Source of the DNA: Schistocephalus solidus
Lineage: Eukaryota; Platyhelminthes; Cestoda; Diphyllobothriidea; Diphyllobothriidae
Direction: 5' to 3'
Assembly: GCA_017591395.1 (NCBI GenBank)
Contig: WEDG01000247.1
Span: 1-64,000 of the forward strand
DNA: 64,000 bases
Made by a program: the position numbers and the translations under genes. Within the stretch, counting starts at the first letter, position 1. Every line of letters begins with the position of its first letter. The notes beneath the pieces are model-generated. The model had not been told where the DNA came from, made no database searches, and saw only the letters and a program-made list of their open reading frames with translations. Shown in pieces: positions 55,600-64,000 of this stretch.

Positions 55600-56780
55600 T
55601 AGGGCTTCAGGGGAGGTTGCTGCCCAGGTAGGTGAAAGTATCCAGGAATTTCAGTAGAGTGCCATGGACGTTGGTGCAAGCTGCGTTGTAGGTGTAACTG
55701 GGCGGCGGTTGATGCATAACCATCGTTTTCTCCGTGTTGATGCGCAATCCGAAGTTGTTACTAGCGACATCGAAGAGTTCCATGCTCCTTTGCATGTCCC
55801 ATTCCCTCGTTGCATTGAGTTCACAGTCTTCAGCGAAGAGAAGTTTGTGGATGGTGGGTGTGGATACACAGGACTGGGAGTGCAGTTGCCGTTGATTAAA
55901 GAGTTTTTCCTCCATCAGGACAACTGGGGCGTTCGTCACGGTAGACGTCCATTAGCATGCTAGAGAAAATTAGACTGAAGAGTGAAGGCACGCAGACGCA
56001 GTTCTGCAAATGCCCCAGAGATGTCTCCGTTTTCCGTGACACGCGGCATCATGGAGTTGACGCACCATGTGAGTGAATCGCTCGGGAAAGCCGAATGTCT
56101 ACATGATTTCCACAGTACTTCGCGATTCACCGTATTGAAGGCGTTCGTCAGATCCACGAAGGTATATTTGAGGTGAGTCCGCATCTCCTGACACTTCTCC
56201 CGCAGCTGACGCGTGGCGAAGATCATGTCGGTGGTGCCGCAATGACAACGGAAACTACATGGGCTTTTCGGAAGGAGTCCTTGTTCCAGGTGGCTGTTAA
56301 AGCGATTGTGGAGAATGCGGGCGAAGATTTTCCTGGCGATGTTGAGCAGCGAGATTCCTCGATGGTGGTCCCAGAGTTGGCGGTTCCCCTTTTTCTTGTA
56401 GAGATGGACGATGGTAGCATCCTTGAAAACCTGAGGGACCTGTCCTTGGCGCCACAGCACCTGGAACAGCGCTGGGAGTATGTTCAGCAGTTGGAGGCTG
56501 TCATGCTTGTAAATCTCAGCAGGGATCGCGTCTGATCCAGGGGCTTTCCATTGGAGAGTTCCTGCACGGCCCTGATGGTTTCTTGAAGGGACGGCAGGAG
56601 ATCGAGGTCAGAGTTCGCTTCCCCTTCAGGCAGACAATCAGTGGTGGCGTCGGAGATTGTGGAGGGCCAGTTAAGAACGCTTCGGAAGTGCTCCGTCCAG
56701 TGCTTCAGGATTTGCGCATTCTCAGTAAGCAGGGTAGTTCCATCAGTAGTGAGAAAAGGGGCGGTTCCTTTGTACAACCG
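55600..56780 (-). pseudogene. ZnF-LINE reverse transcriptase, fragmented
   Basis: Blocks: EHFRSVLNWPSTISDA (56700s), FKDATIVHLYKKKGNRQLWD, HRGISLLNIARKIFARIL, GTTDMIFATRQL, motif A FVDLTNAFNTV, motif C FAED (55826-55837) and MQRSMELFDVASNNFGLRIN. The change in motif C removes a metal-binding Asp. Confidence 0.8.
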
Positions 56781-56953
56781 GTTTTTACGGCGAGCAGAGT
56801 GTTGATGGTTGCGTCTTTCTCATCAAACCAGTTCTGGTGTTGACGACGTGCACGGCCGAGGACATACAGGGCGGTGGGTTGGAATGTGTCCCTCAGTTGG
56901 CAACAGCAGTTCTCCCCGGAGGCTCCCTCGTCGGCGACTGGGACGTTAGCTAT

Positions 56954-57750
56954 TCAGTTGGTCAGTTCGTTGCTGAAATGGAGGTGGTGAACAGGCACAT
57001 TCAGCAAAACAGTATTCAACTTACCTGGTGTTCGCTTACCTTGGGGTTTCCTGCGTGGTTGCAGACGAAGCCTCATCGTGGAAATGACATGGTGATGATT
57101 CATCCATCCTTCGGCACCGGGGATCACCTTTGTCACCAGCATGACCTGTTGGTAACGCCTCCGGACGAGGACATAATCCAACTGGTCCAGTGTCTCGACC
57201 GCGGGTACATCCAGGTCGCTTTCTGCCACATCGGGAGGCAGAAGAAGGTGTTGGTCAGGAACAGGTGGTGCTCTGCGCAGGTTCTTTGGAGCCGAAAACC
57301 ATTGCCATTGAAGCCGGCTAGACCATAGGACCGCAGCACTCCTCTCTATGTGGCATGGTCTGCCCCGACGCAGGCTTTAAAGTCACCAAAGACAATTTAT
57401 TTATCAGCCTTCGGCACAGTCACCAAGCGAGCCTGCAGATCCTTTATCTCGTCGTATTTCGTCCTTGGGGGATGTAGGCGCTAACGATGGTAGTGAACCT
57501 GTCTCCCGGAACGGCAGGCGGAGGCTTATCAGTTGATCATTAATACCATGCGGCAGACAGGACAGAAGTTGCACGATATCGTTCCGGATGGCAAAAGCAA
57601 CACCAGCGTCGCATCGCTCTGCCTTTGGGCGGCCGCTCCAGAAGAAGGTGTAGCCAGCACCCACCTCCTCCAACTGACCCTGCTCAGAGAATCGGGTCTC
57701 ACTGAGAGCAGCAATGTCCGCCTTGTATCACGCCAGTTCGCCAGCAACTA
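56954..57750 (-). pseudogene. ZnF-LINE endonuclease, fragmented
   Basis: [41 protein letters not shown] and [15 protein letters not shown] are readable in different frames. The terminal D-H pair is replaced (WMNHHHV). Confidence 0.75.
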
Positions 57751-58032
57751 GCGCCATCCTCCATTCCGGTCGGTCGCTCCTCGGATTGTCTAAAATGGAT
57801 CGAATATTCAAGGCTGCTATTGTGAGCGGGCTGAACCGAGTAGTCCGAGGGGTACCCCAGAGGGTACGGTGGCGAGGGATTTGGAGAAGAATTGTTGGTA
57901 TTGTTTAAGGTTTTTCGACCGCATGAACTGCAGTCTGCGAGCTACGGTCTGCTACAGCTGCCTTGAGAGCCAGCATTTGTTTAGGGCACCTTTTCCAGCC
58001 CACTCCCCTGTGTGGAGGTAAACAGTGCTGTC

Positions 58033-58042
58033 CCTATATAGG
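58033..58042 (-). promoter_or_regulatory. CArG-like box in ZnF-LINE 5' UTR
   Basis: CCTATATAGG, at the same UTR position as CCTAAATAGG at 40722. The CC(A/T)6GG pattern holds although the centre differs. Confidence 0.35.
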
Positions 58043-58164
58043 ACTGCTGAGGCATCCCAGGCGGCTGCCGAACTCCCTATGGGTCACGGTTTGGGTTAGT
58101 GAGAGAACGACCGATTCGCCTGGGTTGCCTACGTGATTGCATGTCATCCTCACAGTAGGACTTT

Positions 58165-58440
58165 ATCGACCGCGGGGGGAAGAGATAAGGGTGAAGGGAG
58201 AGGTAGGGGGTGAGGGAGGAGGGCAGAGGGTGGGTGGGCAGGGAGGAAGGCAGAGGGGGGTGACACAAACAACACTGGAGAGGGAAGGGTAAGGGGAGTA
58301 TGACGGAGGAAAGGGAGAAGGGGAGAGAGTGAAGGAAGAGGGAGGGGGTAGATGGAGTGGGCTGGGGAGAGGAGAGAGGGGGAAGGGCAGGGAGGAGGGT
58401 GGGGTGGGCGTGGGAGGGAGGAGAGGGGAGCAGGGGAAGG
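58165..58440. repeat. GGGA/GAGG purine-rich tract
   Basis: Low-complexity expansion inside the ZnF-LINE 5' UTR. Pro/Ser/Leu-rich minus frames here are artefacts of it. Confidence 0.85.
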
Positions 58441-58695
58441 GAGCAGACGTACTGGGTGTGGAGGCACACTCACACAACACCAGTGGAACCCTCACCTGGT
58501 TTAGCCCGCCAGTCGTGGCGGTTGCCCAAGGTGTGGTTGTTGAGCGAAGCCCAGCTTCGAGGAGCCCCAGATGAGAGTTTAGCATCAGTTAGAGGCGGCC
58601 GCAGGAGCAGTCACCACATGCAAGAGACAAATGGAGCGACCAAATGTCACCTGTGTGGTTCTACCTCCTACACCCCCACTTCTAATAATACCCCT

Positions 58696-60189
58696 AAGTG
58701 CACAGTAAGGTAGCGAACAGAATTGTTTTTTGTGGGGCATTCGAAGGCTGCTAAAGCCTACGCGAGTTCGCTCTGCACAAAATTATCCTCTGGGGCACTT
58801 ATTGCTTTCTGTCTTGCAATTTGACAACATTTCACGAAGTCCGTATGTGCTGATCTCTTGAGGGAAAAAATTACCGCCTCAGACAGCCCAAATTTCGGCT
58901 TCAGGCTGACTTTTAATCACCTGCGCCTGAAGTGTGAGGACCAGAGGGCCAAACAACCTTCCCACCAGCTAGTGGTAGCAATTTGGTCGGAAGACAAAAT
59001 GCAAACGGACCGCAGGCGTTGGCTTAGGTGCATAATTGGTGAAATTGGCAACCCACAAAGGAGGAGATAAGGAAATGGAGGAAGAAACCACCACTGGTGA
59101 AGACGTCGTTGCGGAGTAGAAGTGAGGGACGGAGGGGGGTGGGAAGAAAATGAGATCGAGATGTTGGAGGACGAGGGGGAAGATGAGCAGGCTAATGAGA
59201 ATCACTTTGGTGAAAACTAGCCTGATTCCCAGGGACAGTTGGAAAAGAGGGTGAGAAGGGAGCGGCAATCGATAAGGAGTAAGAACAGTGAAGGAAGAAG
59301 AAGAAGAAGAAGAAGGAGGAGGAGGCTTGTGAGAATCACCATGACGCAGCCATCCTATCGGGTGGAGGGATGGGGTTAAATGGCCCTAGTTTCAGCCATT
59401 CTCCTTTTAAGTGCATCAGCCTGGGATGGTAGGTCTTTGAAGCTGACAGTTTGGAGCTAGTCCCGTCTTGCCTATTTGCTCTCTTGTAAACCAGGAGGCG
59501 ATTTTCGTTGTAACAGTCTCTACAATTGCAACCTAGGCAACTGCCGAGGTTGTGGGAAACGGCAGTGTGCTTGTAGATTCGAATGCACGGTACTACACAG
59601 GTCGTAGGGGTCAAAGTGTTGTGTCTACCTCTGGGGACAAATCCCACAGACGGAAATGGTCTTTCAGAAAATAGGTTGCTGTCCTCCTGACATTCGTCTG
59701 TTTGGTTAGCTCGATAATGTGGCTTAAGTATTCACTGTCCCTGAAGAGGTATCAGCAATAAACCAATTCCGCTTTGATTGTATGTTGCATGCCACAACTT
59801 GTTTCAAATTCTTGGAATGGAGTGTAGACAGAGCTACGTTTTTGACACAGATGAATGCTGCTATTGAAATATAGTATTCGTTTTCCACTGTTTTCTTCTC
59901 CCGATACTGTAGTTTGTGGTTCTCTGGTTGCACACGGAGGAAAAAGGACGTTACGGAATAGAAGTTGGTGGGTTGTCTTCATTTCTATCATACATTAATT
60001 TTTTTCTATAAAACTAGTTAACTAAATCCTTGACGTGTTGAGTGCGATTCGTTTAGATAATGACAACGGTGCGACCGAGGTAACAAAGCCAGAAATTCGG
60101 TTTATACTTGGATAATGCCAGATGACCGGCAAGTTGGAGAATCACTTCCCCTTGACTGGCCAGCCAAGCGCTCACCTTCGCATAGTCAT
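58696..60189. other. Intergenic, no supported gene
   Basis: 59466-59593 on the + strand reads a cysteine-rich stretch (NCRGCGKRQCACRFEC) ending in a stop, without a recognisable fold or splice partners. A GAA run lies at 59298-59325. Nothing else supportable. Confidence 0.35.
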
Positions 60190-60335
60190 AGCTGCCTCCT
60201 GAACCACCACCACCACCACAACTACCACCACCACCACCACCACCACAAATACCACCACCACAACCACCACCACCACAACTACCACCACCACCACAACTAC
60301 CACCACCACCACCAACAACAACACAACCACCACTA
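60190..60335. repeat. CCA/ACC trinucleotide microsatellite
   Basis: Imperfect (CCACCACAACTA)n; gives a His-rich frame on + and a Val-rich frame on -, neither credible as protein. Confidence 0.9.
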
Positions 60336-61254
60336 ATGTGATTAAATCCCTGTGCCCTCTACGTACAGTACGTACATGTTTTCTTTGTTTTATTGAATTA
60401 TGCATTCTGTGACAAGGACAAAGAAGACGTCAGTCATTAAGCTTACAGTCCTATTCGTTACTTGGTTTTTCCTTACTGTACTGCCAAAGATCTAGTGTGT
60501 CAAATATCCATCAGATGATACTATACTCTATTTTCACGTCAATGACTTAATTATATTTTAAATGTAATGTATTAAGCCAACTGTTAAAAAAATTATCGTG
60601 CTTCGAGCGCATGATTTGGGTCATTTTTAGGCTATGAACTCTATAAAAAAGTGCTTTACGGACTCGTACCAAACATTCTCAATTCCTCCTGATTCGCGAC
60701 GGGTTCTTGAACCTAACCTCAGGAATGTTCGAAGCATTACTGTACATAGCAGCACGATCGCTACAAATGTAACCAAGATCAGTTCTGACACTCCTGTCGC
60801 GGAAAGGGCCAACTGCTTCTCGAGGGGTCCGAACGCCCAGCGGGCAGTGGATCGGACACCGTCGGGGCCATTCAGTCTTGGAACCCACTTGTGCTCAAGC
60901 ACTGTGAAAAGGTGCGCTAGCTTCCACTGCTTGCAGAGGATGAAGGCAAGGCTCTAGCCCAGGGCTGGCCGGTTGCAGGAGGCCCTTTTCAACAACGGAG
61001 CTACAGCCAGAGGGTATATCGGATTTCGCTGTCTGCACCAGCCATGGCAACACGAGATGGTGCGAAGTTGCACGCACTCCTCCTATCGCCTGGCCACCTG
61101 CGCCAACCTCGAGGAGCAGGTCGTCAACCCATGTCTCAGTGGCTGGGGCGACTACAACAAAGCCAGCTGAAGGTCCCGGTGGCCGTCCTCGTATCTGGGC
61201 TTTGACTGGCAGCGTAACGATGACTAACCACAGACCGGATGACAATCTCAACCA
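60336..61254. other. Intergenic, possible unclassified repeat
   Basis: 60680-61170 has moderate open frames on both strands (for example LEHKWVPRLNGPDGVRSTAR on minus) that look like a translated repeat rather than a gene. No structure, tRNA head or RT motif seen. Confidence 0.3.
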
Positions 61255-61470
61255 ATCACAGAAATGAAAGGAAATACCTCAATCCTATTGGCTACGCCTG
61301 AAGGGCAGGGGGAGTTTTCGCGTGCGCGCACGCGTCATTGAGCGAGTAGGGCACGCGACATTTATCGCCATCGCTGACATGTTTGTTCCTGCCGGTGCGT
61401 ATCTGGGCGGTGGATAGTCCTTTTTTCTCGCCCTCTCAAGCCAGTCAGTCGGTGAGTTCATTCTTCTATA
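61255..61470 (+). promoter_or_regulatory. CCAAT- and CpG-containing stretch, promoter-like
   Basis: AACCAATCACAG (61252-61263), inverted CCAAT (CTATTGGCTACG near 61286), a CGCGTGCGCGCACGCG run at about 61319-61334 and a pyrimidine stretch at 61421-61432. No gene could be tied to it. Confidence 0.2.
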
Positions 61471-62689
61471 GTTTTCTAAATGCCGCTAAAGCCATGTGCT
61501 AGATGAAGAAGTAGCGGGCAAACCTCCTTTGGGCTTGTGTTGGAAGGCTGAGTTCTACTGCCTCACCATTTCAGGGATAGGCACTGTCCTGGCTCTGCCA
61601 ATAAATCCACTAATCTGTTTGATTAAATAACACAACCAGGACTTATGGCTGATCCCGATGGTTTAGATGAAACAAACCGAGTGCTGAAGCAAGGGCCGTC
61701 GCTAGCTCAAAATCGACACAGTTCCAGCGCCCAACCCAACCCCAGCTTTTCAGTCCCAAGGCATAATGCGACGAGTGTATTCCGAAACTCGATCGATAAT
61801 GGGAGATTGGCACGACTGTTTCTTACTAATTTTTCACCGTCATCATCAGCCAGCCAGACGGCCCCGTGAGTAGGCTCGGCCCAGAAGCCCTTTCGTTGAA
61901 ATGTCGGCTCTCCACCTGTCAACCGTGGCCGCAAGCATTTAAAGCCATACAAAAGAGATGTTCACCGATCTATGCCGGTCGCGGTCGGCAGGACGCGCAC
62001 AGCTGACTTCATGGAAGAACGTGCTCACTGGACTAAGAGCCCCTTGCTTCCAGTCTCGCGTACGCCCGACAACTCATGTCTGGATTTCTTCGGGTTTACT
62101 GACCACAACAACAACAGCAGCAGGATCCGAGGTACCGCGTCTAACCTCACGCATGTACTTGTAAGGTTGCGCGGAAAGTGGAGAAAAAATGTCCGATAGT
62201 TAATTTCAGTGAATTTCAAACGTGCGGATGAACAGACGGAAGGATTTCTGACAAAAATGCTCAGACTTCTAGGAATAGGGGGTGGTAATAGTTTCCTAGA
62301 TCCTACAGAGGGCAAGAAAACGTGTGTTATCTGAGCCAAACAGGACTCTTATTAGAGAGACGATGAGACACCATCAGCTCCAAAGGCTGTTCAAGCACGC
62401 ACATCAGCCGCTGACATAGGAGAGATCAGTCATGGTCTTACAAAGTCACATGAGAACGGGCTGGATGCCTTGGCAGTAAAGATGAAATTTCGATTTAGAG
62501 CCTTAAAATGTCGTCAGAATTTGCTTTGCTGACCCGTGAAACAAGGCTGGACTACGATGGCAAATAAACCAGAAAGCACCTTCCCGTTTGCCTCTAAGTC
62601 CTTTTTAAAAGTACCGGGGCGAAGGGTTCTGGCAAAATAGTGCAGTATTCCCGTTATTTGCGTGACGACTGCCCAATCAGGAAATGTTA
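61471..62689. other. Intergenic, decayed repeats
   Basis: 61690-61880 has weak similarity to the SINE tail block (AGTCCCAAGGCATAATG). 62510-62620 resembles a decayed SINE body. No gene seen. Confidence 0.3.
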
Positions 62690-63535
62690 GCCAAAATTAT
62701 GAAATATTGTAATATTGAGTAGTTTGCAGCACACTCCCAATATATTTCAGACATGCCAGGATGCCAGTTTTTCAATGCTTTTCTTTTCAGTCGCCTGCAA
62801 AAACTACACTCGATTAAAAATTACTCCATTTTAATGCATTTTTCCCAAGAATTTTCGATGCCCTCATAGATTCAAATATATTTTATTGAAAATATGCACA
62901 AAATAGACTTTATTTTATGCATTTCGGAGCAAATCAAGTCTTCTTGGACGTTTATACTAACAGATTAGGGGGTACTTAAGTCTTTCAAATTTCTGTGTAA
63001 TTTCTAACTCGACCTGCATTCGCGTCTAAGTGTTAGTTTTGGAGCCCATAGGCCGTATATTTTCCATGTAAGGAAAATCATGCACTCCTTTATGCCATTA
63101 AGAAGATACCATATCAGGATCAGAAGATTTACAATGGATTTAGTCTATGTTGTATGCCTCCTCGGGAGCATTACTAAACGGTCATTTGAGTGAAATTTGC
63201 TGGTCTTAACTCTCCTCATTAGAAACTTTTTTCCAACCTAACACTACCTCTTAATTAAGTCAAAATTCAAATAAGACTTAGTTTGCTACCATTTAGGTAT
63301 ACTAAAGCATGCTTCTAATTATGCGCCCTATAAAATATATCTGAATTCATAAGGGCATCCACATTTAATTGGAAAAATTCGTAGCACATAAAAAGCGATT
63401 TTTTATCAAGTGTGGGTTTTTCTGGCGACCGCAAAGAAGCTCATTCGATAATCGAGAACGTGTTTCAGGATTTCGCTTATTATTTCATGAGATTACTTAC
63501 TGACTGCATACTTTGTGCGACTGATGGGTTCGAGG
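62690..63535 (+). repeat. AT-rich dispersed repeat, copy D
   Basis: Starts CATGCCAGGATGCCAGTTTT, has an interior TTTTCCATGTAAGGAAAATC block (compare copy A) and ends TTATTATTTCATGAGATTAC. It is the most complete copy outside DIS3L. Confidence 0.6.
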
Positions 63536-64000
63536 GAGAATCCAAATGGTCAGGCTAATATAGCTCTTGTTCTAGTGATCGTGTCTCCTTCGTGCATACT
63601 TTGTGATCCGTCCTAGCCCCTATCCTCACGTCCGCCCATGATAGTCCAGCTTATCAGCCGCGTGGCCCGTTGTATCTCGTATGATACCACTTGTAGGGTT
63701 ACAGGTCTTGTTTGGCAGTAAGGCTATACTCTGCACCGAAACTACACAAATGAATATTTTGCGAAAACGAGTATGGAAGGCAATTTCATATTTGCATTTT
63801 ATGCAATTCCGTAAATTTTTTTTACTAAATTATACGTTGCTACACTGTTTTTCAATACGCTCACTCTGATTGTTTCCCGTCGAGAAGACGTAAAGTTAGT
63901 AGAGTAACCATTTTGCAAGAAATTATTCTTTTCAGAAAAATTAGCATTATCTGGGGTTTAAAAAACGCCCAGACATGAACCCAATTTTCGTCTGTCCTGG

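Larger units (their letters stand above)
54160..58695 (-). mobile_element. ZnF-LINE copy, near full length, inactive
   Basis: Read on the minus strand: 5' UTR (58695-57751), AP-type endonuclease (57750-56954), connector, RT (56780-55600), C-terminal RT tail (55489 on; [30 protein letters not shown]) and a tail of C2H2-type zinc fingers (to 54236). Numerous frameshifts. Catalytic losses: the endonuclease DH site reads WMNHHHV and RT motif C reads FAED in place of FADD. A C-terminal zinc-finger array is unusual among LINEs. Confidence 0.85.
57751..58695 (-). other. ZnF-LINE 5' UTR
   Basis: Matches 40430-41140 in blocks (CAGCATTTGTTTAGGGCACC, TTTAGCCCGCC, CAAATGGAGCGACCAAATG). A ~275-bp purine-rich stretch (58165-58440) is expanded here and nearly absent in the other copy. 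Confidence 0.75.

Noticed and set aside
58077..58585. Three overlapping Pro/Ser-rich minus-strand frames
   Set aside because: They cover the purine-rich tract in the ZnF-LINE 5' UTR and are open in all frames because of low complexity.
60115..60405. His-rich (+) and Val-rich (-) frames
   Set aside because: Both come from a CCA/TGG microsatellite.
62520..62620. Possible hammerhead SINE body
   Set aside because: CTGATGA is replaced (GGACTACGATGG), so only weak family resemblance remains.
1..64000. CRISPR arrays, bacterial operons, rRNA genes
   Set aside because: None seen; the spaced direct repeats at 37-40 kb are SINE units of ~305 bp without unique spacers.

Overview
The window is eukaryotic and looks like a parasitic flatworm, most likely a tapeworm of the Diphyllobothriidea (Spirometra/Schistocephalus type). 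The evidence is an intron-split housekeeping gene with very short introns (31 and 44 nt) beside long repeat-filled ones, a dense load of broken retroelements, and repeat-derived peptides of a kind I associate with those genomes. The clade call rests on recognition, not on a search. There are no bacterial operons, rRNA genes, CRISPR arrays or functional tRNA genes. The one well-supported host gene is DIS3L, the cytoplasmic exosome 3'->5' exoribonuclease. It has 17 exons on the + strand at 11337-28313, and every splice junction stays in phase to give about 1225 residues. Its introns hold AT-rich dispersed repeats, LINE tails, a palindromic Penelope-derived hairpin and tRNA-headed SINEs. Layout: (1) 1-4060 is a CR1/jockey-like LINE split by a 2573-bp element with terminal inverted repeats and a TG target duplication; that element carries an intact six-exon gene with a DUF4806-like domain. 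(2) 4184-10475 is two minus-strand LINEs, the first apparently nested in the second. (3) 11337-28313 is DIS3L. (4) 28.3-31.8 kb is SINEs and small repeats. (5) 31.8-41.2 kb is a mobile-element cluster. It contains a minus-strand copy of a LINE family with a C-terminal zinc-finger tail, two Penelope-like element (PLE) pieces joined head to tail with a hammerhead-like motif and TATA box at the joint, a five-unit array of ~305-bp repeats each with a tRNA-like head and a hammerhead-ribozyme-like core, inverted and direct extra copies of that repeat, and a 5' fragment of the zinc-finger LINE. (6) 41.2-54.1 kb holds simple repeats and small dispersed families with no convincing gene. (7) 54.16-58.70 kb is a nearly full-length but dead zinc-finger LINE. 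(8) 58.7-64 kb is mostly unassigned sequence plus one more AT-rich repeat. The most interesting content is the hammerhead-bearing ~305-bp tandem array next to a PLE with its own hammerhead-like motif. This matches the layout of metazoan retrozymes (small self-cleaving circular RNAs thought to be copied by PLE machinery) and of the schistosome Sm-alpha SINE. The array units would supply the RNA (Pol III-like A/B boxes plus ribozyme), and intact PLEs elsewhere in the genome would supply the reverse transcriptase. No transposable element in this window appears fully intact.
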